The notes under the pieces: generated by a model
The model's database searches: none
Seen by the model: the letters and a program-made list of their open reading frames with translations, nothing else
Told to the model about the DNA's origin: nothing
Assembly (NCBI GenBank): GCA_003008705.1
Contig: PDUO01000081.1
Span: 114,828 to 178,827 of the forward strand
DNA: 64,000 nucleotides
Direction: 5' to 3'
DNA from: Pezicula radicicola
Taxonomy: Eukaryota > Ascomycota > Leotiomycetes > Helotiales > Dermateaceae
Shown here: positions 24,299-35,945 of the stretch, one piece after another
Numbering within the stretch: position 1 is the first letter of the stretch
Layout: each line of letters opens with the position of its first letter
Made by a program: the position numbers and the translations under genes

Positions 24299-27176
24299 CT
24301 TATGCTCAGTGTAGGCAATAATATAAACAATACGATATAGGCCACCTTGATATAATATTACTATAATATAATATCAGAATTTAAATATCGTATCGATTAT
24401 AATATAGGATTCCTAATATCATATTACTACAATATATATTACAATAATTCTTATATTAAACGATTTTCCTATATAAAATCAAGTAGCCTCTGAAACTTTA
24501 CTCCTATTATTACTATCCTCTGTATTCTCAAAGACCTCTATATCCTGAATATTAAACTACTTCTTCAAGTACTCTATAGCTTCAAGTATATCACTTCCAA
24601 GCTTATTTCGACGGTCCGTAAGGGTTACTTTAGCTCCAGAGAATAGCCTCTTAGCGTCCACTAATATAGCTGGAATTATAAGGATATCAATAGCTATAAT
24701 AGAGAGGTTTAGGTATTCCTTTTACTGTACTTCCTTAAGCCACCAATGAAGAGCCTTATATTTCTCTGGAAGTCGAATTCAAGTAGCTTTATAATATCGT
24801 TTATACTCATCAATAATAGAGCTATCAACTAAGCCATTAAGATCAATATCCTTATTAAGAAAATCAATAAATAGATTACTCTGAGATAGAGATAGTAGTA
24901 TTACTTCTATATTACTAGCTAGTTTATATTTATTCTATAGTTCAAGTATAAGTTACTTTAACCTAGGAAGCCAACTTATTTCCTATTTCTTCTTATAATA
25001 GTACTATTTATAAGAGGGATAGAGAATAACTATAGCTATATAAGCTAGTGATTCATTGGTATTTTAATAATAATCAATAAGTTTCTTCTAGCTAGAATTA
25101 AATATTGAAATAAGTAAAGGATTATTGATATACTATAATTTACCTTTCTTAAACTCATAAAGAATAAAGTCTATTAATGGGATAATATCTTCTAATATAG
25201 TATCTCTTACTTTGAGTTTTTTTATAGTAATTTTCATTGATTCAAGAAAGTAATTGATAGACTTAATATCCTCCTATTCATTAGGTAAGAGTTTATCATT
25301 AAGTATTAAGTACTTATTCTTCTTGTCTACCTTACTACCCTAAGTATTAATATAAGCTTTAATAGTTGTTTATAAATTAAGACAATATTTTATTATAATA
25401 AACCAAGAGTTCTAATAGGTTATATTATCCCTTACTAATTATATACTATCCATAAGAGTTATAAATTGGTTTATTCATGGGTTAGAATAGTAGATGAAAA
25501 TAATAAAATTATAAAGCTTACTAAGTAGGCCTTTCTTCCTCTATTCAATTACTTCTACTATTATAGTATTATATATATCCTTAGGATTATCGTCTTTGAT
25601 TAGGTTCTTGTCTATAATAAATAGGTAGACCTAGTAGGTAAGGTTTAAAATATACCCTTAGTACCGAAGTCGTTGTTTTATTAGATTGATTTTAATATTA
25701 AATTAGGTTTTAAGTACTAATAATTTAGTTAGTAAATAGCTTGATTTAATAAGTTATTAACTTATAAATTACTAAGTACTTTATTATTATATTATTAGTA
25801 GAAGTATTATCTATTATAAAATAACTAAGCTTTAAAGTAATTCCCTAATCCTTAATAACCTTAATTAAAAGCTCTACTATTACAGGCCTATTATAAGAAG
25901 ACTTTAACTCTTTTAGAGTAATTGGTATAGCTATATAGTATCTATCCTTACTTAGGAAATAGGCTAATACTCCAAGAATATTATAGTAGTTTAGTAATAC
26001 CTATATATTATATAAGATATAAATCTTTGACCTTATAGAATAAAGTATTTATTTCTTCTTATTCTTCTTGATTTTAAATTACCATAGGAGCTAGATTTTG
26101 ATTATATTATAAGATAATAGTAGGTAGGTTTCGATTCCGGTATTAAGGTAATAAAGAAGAGCTCGAAATTAAGGATATTCAATAATTCGAAATATAATTA
26201 AGTAAGTAATAAGGAACCTAATAAGTAGTAATCCAAAAATAATTAGGTCAATATTACTACTAAAGCTAGTACCAACTCTATAATACTTATATTACTACTC
26301 TACTATAGCTTCAACTACCTTAGCTATAGTAGCTTTAACTTAAAGAAGCTTCTACTCATAGGCTAAATTAATAGTAAGTCTATATCCTCCCTTACTTTTA
26401 TTACCCATTAGATGGTTTATAGGGCCTATAGTACTACCTCTACCATCTCTATATAAGTAATCCTTTATTCTCCTATTGATAAGGTAATAGCTATACCACT
26501 ATACCTTCTCCCCCTTCTTATTCTTGTATTCCTTTATAGGGTCGGGATCTAGTTGATGGAGGTATATCTAAGAGTAATAAGTATTAGTACCCTTTAATTT
26601 ATACTTTTTTAATAACTTAGTAGTCTCCTCTATATTAGATAAAGCTACTTTAGATAAGGGGACTTCGGATAGGGGTAGGTTGGAGAGTTCAGAGGAGGTA
26701 TCGGAACTAATAGAACTAGCTATAGAGTAATAACAGGTAAACCCTAGGAGTATTGATTACTAAGAATAGCTTAGCGGATTCTTATATAATAGATAGAGTT
26801 CCTTTGAGGTTTATTTTATCTATTTTAGAGGTATATTAGGTATTTAATATTATTATATATAACTGAAAAATATGAATAATCGTTATAGTATTATTTACTT
26901 CGGAGAGGAATAATAATTTCCTAGGCCTATTATAGGTTTCTAGGCTAATCAGAACCCTAGAAAAAGGGTATTATAAAGTAAATAAATCTTACTAATCGAT
27001 ATTACGATATAGTAATAATATCACGATATAGGAAGTCTAATATTATATTATATTACAATAATATAGGCTTTCTAATATTATATTATATTGCTACAATATG
27101 GGATTTCTAATATCATATTGCCAATATCGTAATCGATATGATATATCACTATATTATTGCCTACACTGCTTATGCT
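24299..27176 (-). mobile_element. hAT-superfamily DNA transposon with intact ends and target duplication
   Basis: The element spans 24307-27168 (2,862 bp). Its 19-bp terminal repeats are perfect: CAGTGTAGGCAATAATATA at 24307-24325 and its exact reverse complement at 27150-27168. Immediately outside, CTTATGCT at 24299-24306 is repeated exactly at 27169-27176, the 8-bp target duplication expected of hAT elements. The CAGTG-type end also fits the superfamily. The interior is extremely AT-rich with abundant TpA steps, consistent with RIP, and encodes a decayed transposase on the minus strand. The element should be immobile on its own, but its ends remain recognisable and could be used by an active relative. 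Confidence 0.92.
24540..26700 (-). pseudogene. hAT transposase, heavily mutated
   Basis: The minus strand near 24850-24560 reads YKRYYKATxIRLPEKYKALH and WWLKEVQ, then IIAIDILIIPAILVDAKRLF followed by SGAKVTLTDRRNKLGSDILE and AIEYLKK. This is the C-terminal hAT dimerisation domain, whose family pattern is 'P..WW......P.ls..A.diL.iPas....ErlFS.a....t..Rn.L......e.l.cLk'. Upstream sequence to about 26700 has the same composition with stops in every frame, and a Ser/Thr-rich start region is likely near 26700. A BED zinc finger was not resolved. Confidence 0.75.
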
Positions 27177-28205
27177 TGACAGCCTGCGGAAAGAGGTGTA
27201 GTATGTACTTACTGTATTGTATGGTCGAGGCCATGAGATATAATTCCTAGAGAATAATAGCACTAAATCTTGCGACACAATCTCGTATGACTAGGTAGGA
27301 AGGTTGCCCTTGGCCTTCCCTTGCTAGTTTCCCACCGAGACCCTATCAAATTCCAACCTGGCACAGCTAGTCAACGAAACTAGAAACTAAAGACTAAAAA
27401 CTAAAAATTAGGGATTACAGCACCTGTCATATGATATGCTTTCGGGCTGTAGGTACCGGAGAGACTGATGTTTCTAGAAGACCGGAAAATTAGCTTGGCT
27501 TTGTTTTGTTTACACGAACTTCTTTTCTGTCGTGTTTACTAATAGAGATAGGACATGGGGAGGTCCGGTGAATTAGGTACTGTAAAGTATACAAAAGCGT
27601 CGTTAGGAGCGTGGCGTGAAAGTATGGCTAGTAGAGTGGAGGACGGTGTGGTAGAAGAAACGAACTCGCTGGGCTGATATTCTGTTTATATATAGGTTCT
27701 ATAAAGCAATAAACTTCGCTATGAATTAAGATGTAGCTCAGGCCGGGGACTTTTCCTTGCTTATTATCTACTATGTTGAGAAGTTGGCGTAAACTGTGGG
27801 AAGTTGTCGACGATATAGTTATTGTCGTAATCACGAATTCCTCCACTCTTGATTCGACCTCCTCTGTCAGGAAGATACAACAAAGGCAAGAGAGACCATA
27901 CAGAACCTAAGGCGACCAAGACAAGATACTCAATAAATGGTCTCATCTAGTCCAGCTCATCATCTCATCTTTATCGCATCTCCCTTTCTTCCCCTGGCCG
28001 TTATAATACTACCTCTTCCTCCTCCTTGCAAATGCATCCGAATAATTCTAACCCACTAAACAGCCGGATTGTTCGGTATTGTGGTAGCGAATATGTGGTA
28101 CTTCAGGGTAAGTTGTATTTCTCTAAACTACCGGTACAGGGTCATAATCTCGAAAAGTGTACCTGGTGATAGGGAGAAAGAACTTAAGTGGTAGGAATAC
28201 TTCTT
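27177..28205. other. Interval between the two transposons, no recognisable gene
   Basis: Minus-strand frames at 27628-27946 are short and motif-free. A run of ACTAGAAACTAAAGACTAA (about 27378-27397) is a small direct-repeat tract. I see no other structure. Confidence 0.45.
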
Positions 28206-30260
28206 CTATCCCTTTGACTACCAACCTCGGGCGACTTTTAGTGTGACAGGGGTAGGCGAGCCAATAGGAGAGCTAGAATATCACTGAATTCAACACCACT
28301 CACTTTAATCAAGTATATTTCTATGAAAATAATTAAAGCAAGGCCTGTTTTTGTAGAGGGGAGTTCTATATAGTAAGTACCTATATACTATTGATTTTAG
28401 GCGATTTCCCCTAACTAAATTAGGTGAAATCTCGCTAAGTATCGACCTTGTATTAGGTTCCCGATGCCTACCCAACTCCCTACAACAACAGTAGTCTTGA
28501 CGCTTACCCAACCAACCTATCTTATGGGTCTCTTTTGGAGTATCAATTGGTGTATTAAGTAGCTTATATTCCCTATATTTCTGCTTGATATTTAGTTGAT
28601 TAGACACTCTCTTTCTAAGCTGAAATAGGTGATTTAGAAGCCTGATTCTAAACTCCCTTTAACTTTGAAACTTACTTGATTTATCTACTTTAGAATAGAA
28701 AGAGAGCTTATAGCTATTAACCAAAACTATGAAGAAGAGATAGTACTATATAGTGTACCAGCCACCCTTGTATATTCGGCGAAGGCTAGCTATTTCCCTA
28801 TAGAGTTGATCAGCCCTATCAACCCTATTTATATTACTATTATAGTCATTAAAACTTTCAGGTAAATAGAGATCCTTTCGAGGTTGATCTCTAAATGGTT
28901 TCTGGGTTGTTTTAGTTGACGAAGAAGTCTCTTTAGGCTACTTATGGTTCTTTAGAACTTATTGTTTTCTATTATGAATTATACTTTGAAATAGATAAAG
29001 AGTATTATCTTTCTAAGCTATAAACATGATTTTACTATCTTCAGAAGGGATATATTTAAAGGTACCCTAAGGTATTATATCTTTCTTTGAATCCATTGAC
29101 TTTAATTTATAGTATTCCTTAATAATACCTGAATTAGGCCTATAGGTTCTATAAGCTCCAATATCATGATTCCGGAGGTATATAAGTAACCGGGTACTAG
29201 TAAAGAGGTTGTCTAAATAGATACAATAGTTGAGAGCTTACTCTGGTAGTTGAAGAGCTAAATAGGTAATAACAGTGGTTGTTTTATTACCTTTTAGCTC
29301 TTTAGGTATCTTGACTCCCTGGGGGCCTCGGCCTTTCTTGCTACCCTTCTTGTACTATACCCAGTGAAGTATATATCCCTCCTATATAATTGCATATATC
29401 TTATATCCCTCTGGTATTGGCTTATTCGGGATAATAAGTATATCAAAAGATCAGCCTTTAAATCATTCAATTGATTTATTAATTATAATATCTCTTCCAG
29501 GGGTCCATAAGGTAGCTGAGGTTTCGAGGATATAGGAATTAATAGGCTCTACCTATATTACTTGTTAGTAATTATAAGTAAGGTATATTAAGTACTTACC
29601 ATTGAATAGATATCTGACTTAGTATCTAGGTTATATAAGTGAAGCCTAGAGCTTATCTCTTACCAACGAGCCCTTCCTATATAGCTATAGATATCTATAT
29701 GATCTAGGAAGCCTTCCTTTGTACACCAATAGTCTATGATTTAATTCTCTGGGTGGATACCTATATATATCCAAATAGTAAAGAAGGTGTATAATTCAGG
29801 AAGCTATAAAGGCTTCTACTTCTGGGTCTGTTTTCGAGTCCTAGATGAAGTTGCTTTTGGCTGATATTTATTGGTATTATCAACTATAATCTGAAGTTGA
29901 TTTTCTGGAAAGAAGAGATCCTATATCATAAAGGGGTTGCCTAGAGAAACGTTGGAAGGGAGGTTGATTTTCTTGTTAAATGGAGGGTAGAATATAGGCT
30001 CGAAATAGTCGCCTATAGTAGTTACTAGGGGTATATCTAGGCGTAATGTCCCTGGATCTATAGGATCTGGTATAGTATCCATAGTAGTATATATTTCATG
30101 ATTTATTAGGCTAAATAGAGGGGTATTAGGTGATCAATGGTAGTGTATAGGCTATTTGGGGTGGTTGTTTACATCGTTTTATATTTTGATGTTCTTACTA
30201 TACGTGACTAAAATGGCCCAAGCGTCGTACTAAAAGTCGCCTTGGTAGTCAAAGGGATAG
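28206..30260 (-). mobile_element. piggyBac-like DNA transposon with 19-bp inverted ends
   Basis: CTATCCCTTTGACTACCAA at 28206-28224 has an exact inverted copy at 30242-30260. Inside this, GGCGACTTTTAGT (28230-28242) is inverted at 30229-30241, so the two ends are homologous over about 32 bases with a 5-base insertion in the left one. The distance of 2,055 bp fits a one-gene element. The enclosed minus-strand gene is a piggyBac/DDE_Tnp_1_7-type transposase. The TTAA target duplication typical of piggyBac was not found immediately outside the repeats, so either the true borders differ or the duplication is eroded. Confidence 0.75.
28305..30100 (-). pseudogene. piggyBac-like (DDE_Tnp_1_7) transposase, mutated
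   Basis: The minus strand runs from about 30080 to 28305 in mostly one frame with scattered stops. Landmarks are IWIYIGIHPENQIIDYW (near 29770), YCIYLDNLFTSTRLLIYLRN (near 29230, the catalytic 'DNxFTS' motif), GAYRTYRPNSGIIKEYYKLK (near 29140), IPxGTFKYIPSED, then NRVDRADQLYREIASLRRIY (near 28830, the 'vDxaDql' motif) and a C-terminal FRIRLLNHLFQLRKR. This order is that of fungal piggyBac-derived transposases of about 580-600 residues. The conserved 'tetSSSaKTxraPfGDQPxKeL'-like stretch is also visible (near 28900). Stops mostly replace Gln or Trp. Confidence 0.78.
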
Positions 30261-30412
30261 CCACTTCCTTCGCTGCTTGACCCGCAGTTTTTCTGCAAAG
30301 ATTACTGGGAATATCATACTCTACGGGACCTATTTTAGTGCATGGGGATGAGAGTTTTTGGTCAATGAAACAGGCTACCAACTAGGACTTGGATATCTAC
30401 TGCATCTCTGCT

Positions 30413-31594
30413 TCAGTATCTCTCATCTATGATGTCCTTCAGCTTCCCCGTACGCGCATTATAGTATAACTTTTTCACCGTCACCCATTCAACCCGAAGT
30501 GGGTTCATAATGCCATCAGTAACATGTTTTTGGTACTGTGGACGGATCTCCTCCAAATTCCGTTGCAACTCCTTTGCAACGGACTTGTGATCTTCTGGTT
30601 CATCCTGATCCTTGACGAGGCGAAATATCATCCCGCTCTTGCCTTCCACCCTGCGCACCACGATCTGGAACAGTCCTACAGCTTTGTCTCCAAGCGTCTT
30701 TGCAACCACCGCTCTCAGCATTGGTAACTCCGTAGTTGTTCTGATCTTGACTCCTACTGAGTCTCGGCCCCGAGGTTTGAAGGTCTCTTCTTCATAGTCA
30801 ACCCACTCGCCAATGTCACCTATTGGATAGCGAATGACAGGCTGTAAACGTCTAGTCAAGTCTGTAATCACGATTCGCCCAGAAATTCCTAGCTCGGTAA
30901 TCGGCTTGTCCTCGTCGTTCAGGATTTCAACGATAATCGATGGCTTGTTAACAACATACACAGCATCGATTCCGTTGGATCTAGGAGGTGCTTCCTGCAC
31001 AGGAAGACCAATTACGCCAGCATCGACAGACGAGAACTGCAGCGGACCGACGTTGGCATTTGGAAATACCTTGTGAACAAGAGGGTATACATTCGAATAG
31101 AAGGCTTCGCCAGCAAAGAGAACCAAGCGAACGCGTTCAGCGACAAGCCCCTGTTCGATCACGGAACTTGTCACACGGGTGATATTTGTTGTATTAGTAA
31201 TGATGACTGTTGCTTGGAGATTTACGATGTGTTTTGCGGCACTGTCTGATGCGATGTTCCCAGAAATTGGGAGGAGGACATTGGGAATTGACAGTTCTTG
31301 CAAACACAGGCTATAGAGCACAAATCCCATGTAGAGATCGCCGGCATAGAACAGGTTGGTAATTCGGTCCCCGGGGATCAAACCAGCTCGCAGCATTCCG
31401 ATATCAGTTACTTACACCAGCCGTCTCAACTCATCCTTTGTGTAATAGGAGACTTTGGGCATAGAGGTTGTACCTCCACTTACCCAGATTCCGCCATCAA
31501 TAATTACTAACGTCAAAAGGCGATTCTCATCTACAATGTTGAACGACCAGAATGTCTCGCTGTGAATGACAGGAGGTCTGTGAGCTGGAGACAT
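30413..31594 (-). pseudogene. PaaK-like adenylate-forming CoA ligase, one premature stop
   Basis: Minus-strand codons from 31594 read a short N-terminus, then the nucleotide-binding loop VSGGTTSMPKVSYYTKDEL. There is a single in-frame TAA at 31412-31414 (Gln if reverted), and then an open frame to 30413. Landmarks are NLFYAGDLYMGFVLYSLCLQ, LVLFAGEAFYSN, RIVITDLTRRLQPVIRYPIG (the 'xxDLxxr..PlirYpxGD' adenylation motif), and a C-terminal subdomain ending TGKLKDIIDERY. At 393 codons it is slightly shorter than phenylacetate-CoA ligase relatives (about 430). The family activates carboxylic acids as CoA esters via an acyl-AMP. Here it is the left edge of the alkylcitrate-type cluster, divergent from the MFS gene, and may have activated or released an acyl intermediate (inference). 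The last Lys needed for adenylation is plausibly the one in TGKLKD. Confidence 0.8.
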
Positions 31595-32066
31595 GAAGTT
31601 GCGTTTACTAAGGCGTAATGTTGAGTATAGTATAGTGAATTCTTGCGAACAAAGGCGACTAGCTCTTGCAGAACTACTTACTGAGAGTTTATTATTTTAA
31701 ATACCCGGATTAGATTAGTTGAAAGATAGAGTTAATTAGGAGAGTCGAGTCAGTAGGACATGGTACAATTGCATCTTTGAAACAGGGAGACCATCAGTAG
31801 TAAGAACATCGCTTCGAGCTTGCCACTTGCAAGTGCTCAACAACCGGTGCTTCGGAATTACGCTATTGCTTCTTGTGTGAAGAGGTATTCTTGAGCTTCG
31901 GCTTCCTCGTCCTGCTCTTTTCGGAAGGCTTTCTTTTGCCGGTTAAGATCCGCACCGGCATGTTGCTGTTCTCGTCCAAGGACAGTGCACAAGAATCGTC
32001 GGCTCGCATACTTCGTACAGTAGGTGGACCTCCTACGGTCGCGCACTCCCCAACACAAATGTCCTC
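31595..32066. promoter_or_regulatory. Divergent intergenic region between ligase and transporter
   Basis: The PaaK-like gene and the MFS gene are transcribed away from each other with about 470 bases between their starts. Open frames in this interval (31858-32141) overlap on both strands and look like chance frames. No specific regulator site could be recognised. Confidence 0.35.
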
Positions 32067-33960
32067 ATGTCTACTACCAGTACTGAAGCCGTTGACGCCA
32101 AGGGGGAAAGCGATGCATTTGGGGATGTCGAGAAGGGTCAAGTTGATGCCGTCGCCACCCCGCCAAAAGCAGAGCCCGCCACAGAGGTGGCGAGCGATCC
32201 TAACGTCGTTGATTGGGATGGACCAAATGACCTAGAAAAACTGATGAACTAGTCGAAGGCTTAGAAAGGAGGCATCATTTTTGTAGTTGGCCTTATGCGA
32301 TTCGTTACGTGAGTTTCACAACCCTTACGCGAAAGCCGGATTGGGCTGATGTATTCTCTGTAAAGGCCACTAGCTTCCTCCATGATGGCTGCTCTGATTG
32401 AAATTCGAGATGAGTTCATATCAGCGAACTCATTGCTGGTTACCTTTACCGTCTCGATTCATGTGAACTTCTCCTCTCGATATTAAACCCCGCAATCTCT
32501 GACTTCAATCTAGATTATAGGCTTTGGTTTAGGGCCACTTGTGCTTGCCCCATTGTCTGAGATCTATGGCCGCAACATGATCTATTATACTAGCAACATT
32601 ATATTCACCATCTTTACTGCAGGTTGTGGGCTTTCCTATAGCGCTGGAGCACTATTTACATTCCGTCTCTTAGCGGGTATAGTTGGAGGCGCTCCGTTGA
32701 CCGACGGTGGTGGAACAATTGCAGATATTGTACTACTTCATCGACGAGGCCTATGAGTAGACTCAAACGACCCCAAAGAAGACGAAAACTCCCTTCCCCC
32801 TGTTAGGACTGACACGAGTAGAATCATAACAATCTTCACTCTAAGTATGCTGGTTGGTCTGGTCCTCGGACCAACAATGGGAGGGTTTCTTGCTTAAGCC
32901 AAAGGCTGGAGATGGATTTTCTGGTTCTTGACTATCGTGGTAAATAAAAGCTCACTACTTATACTTGCTCCCAGTTGCACGAGCTAATGTACACAAGAGT
33001 GGAGCTAATGCCATACTTGGCTTCATCTTCCTCCGTGAAACTTATAGTCCTGTACTCCTTGAACGAAAAGTAGCCCGTCTGCGCATAGATACCGGCAATC
33101 CTCTTCTGAGAGCGAAAGGAAAGTCGACTCTCCCACTCCGTAAACTGCTCATCCGCGCCATTCAACGACCAACACGTATACTCGTACTCAGTCCCGTCAT
33201 TCTTAGCGTCTCTCTATACATGGCCATGGTATATGGAGTTATTTATCTGCTATTTGTCACCTTCTCGATCGTGTTTCAACAGTAGTATGGCTTCAGCGTA
33301 GGAATAGCGGGGTTGAGCTATCTGGGAATTAGGGTTGGCATGGTGTTTGTATTGTTCACAATGGGAAAATACAATGATTCGCTAGTGGTGAAGCTTTCAG
33401 AGACGCATGGGAAGCCAAAACCTGAGTAAATCCTCTATAGTTGGTCCCAGCCGCCATCCGAGTCCTATTGCGCTAAAGATATTAGACTGACGGGTGCGTG
33501 ATAGATATCGTCTTCTGCTAATACTTCTAGGTATCTTCGCGATCCCCGTGGGATTAGTGGTCTATGGATGGACGACGCAGTATCACATTCACTGGATTGT
33601 GCCAATAATTGCCACCTCTTTCGTTGGTATCAGTACTACCGGCTCTTTCGTAAGTCTCAAGGCTTTCGCTCTCTTCTGGTCTCCCTTCCCCGCTTCATCT
33701 TTCATTCCAACACCCAACTCATTATCCCATTCTCATAGGTGACAATCCAAACTTATCTTGTCGATGGATTCACCGATTATGCTGCCTCCGCTCTAGCAGC
33801 CAATTCCCTCGTTCGCAGCATAGCAGGCGGCCTTCTCCCGCTTGCTAGACCTGCGATATATAATAGCATGGGACTCGGTTGGGGAAACTCGCTGTTGGCA
33901 TTGTTAAGTTTGTTGTCAGGGGCTTTCATTGTAGCGATCTATGTAAGGGGAGAAGAGTGA
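32067..33960 (+). pseudogene. MFS drug:H+ antiporter (DHA1-like), decayed
   Basis: The start at 32067 gives a hydrophilic N-terminus with WDGPNDLEKLMN-stop-SKA, where the family has 'NPxNWS'. Separate plus-strand pieces cover the 12-TM fold: LAPLSEIYGRNMIYYTSNII (32541, the loop 2-3 'PLSExyGRk' motif), SAGALFTFRLLAGIVGGAPL, LGPTMGGFLA near 32870 (motif C-like), then LPLRKLLIRAIQRPTRILVL and MAMVYGVIYLLFVTFSIVFQ (33.1-33.28 kb), RYRLLLILLGIFAIPVGLVV (33.5 kb) and QTYLVDGFTDYAASALAANS (33.74 kb). Introns interrupt several loops. Stops (for example 32250, 32757, 33285, 33427) fit Trp/Gln/Arg codons changed to TAG/TGA/TAA. The likely role was export of the cluster product across the plasma membrane. 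It is probably non-functional now. Confidence 0.8.
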
Positions 33961-34276
33961 AAAGAGAAGTATGAGGTGAGTTTCGAGTGAGGTCAAGAGA
34001 GTTACATCGAAGTCAGAGTGAAGTGATTGAGAGTGGACTTGAGATCTTGGCATTTTGGCGGGTAAGGAGGGGTAGTTTGTAATGTTATCTTGCGTCTTAA
34101 AAATTTCGAGAAATAGCCTTACTGCTTGAACACTCAAGTCAACACTTCGTAAGGTTGAATAATAGCCACGAAATTTCTGACGCTATCGGAGCTCAAGGAA
34201 GTCACATGAATCATAAGGTCACAACAACATCAATTTTTAAATCTTTCTTGATTATTCTACAATCGGAAGATGATAA

Positions 34277-35708
34277 TCATACAGGAGGCCCTCTCAGGGC
34301 CCATCTCACTCTGGCGGCACCTTTCTAGCCGACAGCCCACAACTCCTGTCCATCTCTTCCCACGAAGGCAACGTTCGCCACAGTGAAGTTCATATTGACT
34401 CGCAGGACCGGACGTCCTTCCGCCGTCAAGAGATCGACACCTTTACCCGCCCCAACGACCAGATACCTATCTCTGCTCACTTTAATGCCATCAGGGACAT
34501 ACTCCATCGCCTGGCAGATCGGCCGTTTGTTACTGAGAGTAGTAAAGTCCGCGCTAACATTGAAGGCAAATATAGTACGTAGACCAGTCGAGGCATAGGT
34601 GAGGGGTCCGCAAGGGGTGAGGGGTATGCCCGCCCTGGTATCTGACAGGTAGAGCGTGCATGCAGATGGAGAGAACGCAATTCCATTCGGTTCTAGGAGA
34701 GTAGACTCTACGAGAGTAACAAGACCGGTGCTAGGCGTAAAGCGATAGGTCCCGAATGCGAGCTGTGGGGGTTGCGTGTTGATATTTTTGGCATGGCTGT
34801 AGTCTACTTTCAGAGTCAGCATGTCAGTATGGGGATGCTGAAGCGGGCGCCTGTCACCCCCTCGTAAGACAGCGAAGACCCTTAGTCCTAGGCAAGAACA
34901 GGAACACTTGCAATTGGATGGCTCGTAATCCTGGGATCCTTTCTGCCTCGCTTCAGATGAGAGTAGATGTGGAGCAGAACAAAGACCAGCATCATACGCC
35001 GCACGGATACAGTATAGATGAAGCTTTTCACGTACCATTGTCCGTGAACCAAATATCACCCGAGGGTGAGATATCTATATCATCAACGCTATTGAAGTAA
35101 TAGCCGTAGTAGTTATTGAGTAAACATGCACTTTGACTGGAAGTCGTGTTGAGAGTGTAGATCCCTGGGCGCAAGACATGGCCTGCAAGATTCTCGTGAC
35201 CACCCAAAGTGGCATAGTAGATCAACCCATTCTTGTGCCTTGCTCCAGCCTCTGCATAGATGGGAGGATTTGCTGTCCTCTCGAACAAAACAGGAGGTTC
35301 AGGATTCAGATCGACCACCAGTTGTAGAAGGAAATAATGTTCTAGACGTGATATATATAGTTCATTCGATGCAGGGATAAAAACCGGGCCTTCGTGGGTA
35401 GATGCCGCGAGCTCGAACATGAATGCCAGCACAGGACGAGGCCCAAGAACCTGAGAGGCTAGAGTTTCATCGAAAAGCACGAAATCTATAAGGCTGACCT
35501 GCAAGAACGAGGCGTCTTCGGGGTCGAAGGAAAGGTATCTGCATGGCCTACGCCGTTGCTGACCTTTCTGAAGAAATCCCCGGGCATCACAGTACCGTAC
35601 CCTCCAGGACGGCCGGCTGCTTAGCGTATTTACAGGGCCTAAATCCTCTCCTACTACTCTCCCCCCGCATCTTTGCGATACCGAGTACGGCCAACGGCCA
35701 ACGTCCAA
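34277..35708 (-). pseudogene. SMP-30/gluconolactonase-type lactonase, C-terminus cut by one stop
   Basis: Exon 1 (35708-35036) and exon 2 (34803-34277) are joined by a 232-bp GT..AG intron that keeps frame, producing WFTDN-DYSHAKNINTQ. The six-bladed propeller hallmarks are HEGPVFIPASNELYISRLEH, YFNSVDDIDISPSGDIWFTD, EPNGIAFSPSACTLYLSDT, NKRPICQAMEYVPDGIKVSR and DRYLVVGAGKGVDLLTAEG. These match fungal gluconolactonase-like proteins, whose metal-binding Glu, Asn and Asp lie in such segments. Nothing interrupts the fold until TAG at 34325, after ELWAVG. Seventeen more codons (KGAARVRWALRGPPV region) follow in frame before TGA at 34277-34279, so the TAG looks like a CAG mutation. The true start may lie downstream of 35708, because the first about 60 residues are not family-like. 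In the sporothriolide pathway, lactonases of this kind act late. The transcription factor gene is divergent from this one. Confidence 0.78.
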
Positions 35709-35760
35709 CGGCTAACATCCAGCTTCCAGCATCCAACATCCAAAATCCAAAATCCAACAA
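35685..35760. repeat. Degenerate tandem repeat of a 7-9-base CCAAC unit
   Basis: About nine head-to-tail copies of a unit like CCAACGG, CCAACGT, CCAACAT, CCAGCAT or CCAAAAT lie in this stretch. It sits in the divergent interval between the lactonase and the Zn2Cys6 regulator. It may be a binding-site cluster, or simple slippage. Confidence 0.7.
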
Positions 35761-35945
35761 TAGAATCTATCAAAAAGTCAATATACGAACCAAAACCAAG
35801 CGTTCATCCGCTGCAATTGAGCGGACGTGTTCTGAGAGAAGCTCATCCTACTCATGGTAACCTCTCAGCCATCCCTCCAGGGAACCGTGAGCCGCCGTTC
35901 TACTCAGTTCCCAAGCTAAGTGTCGTTACGGACAACAATAAAGCC

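Noticed and set aside
31858..32235. Overlapping frames on both strands before the MFS gene
   Set aside because: They overlap each other and the transporter start, and contain no recognisable motif.
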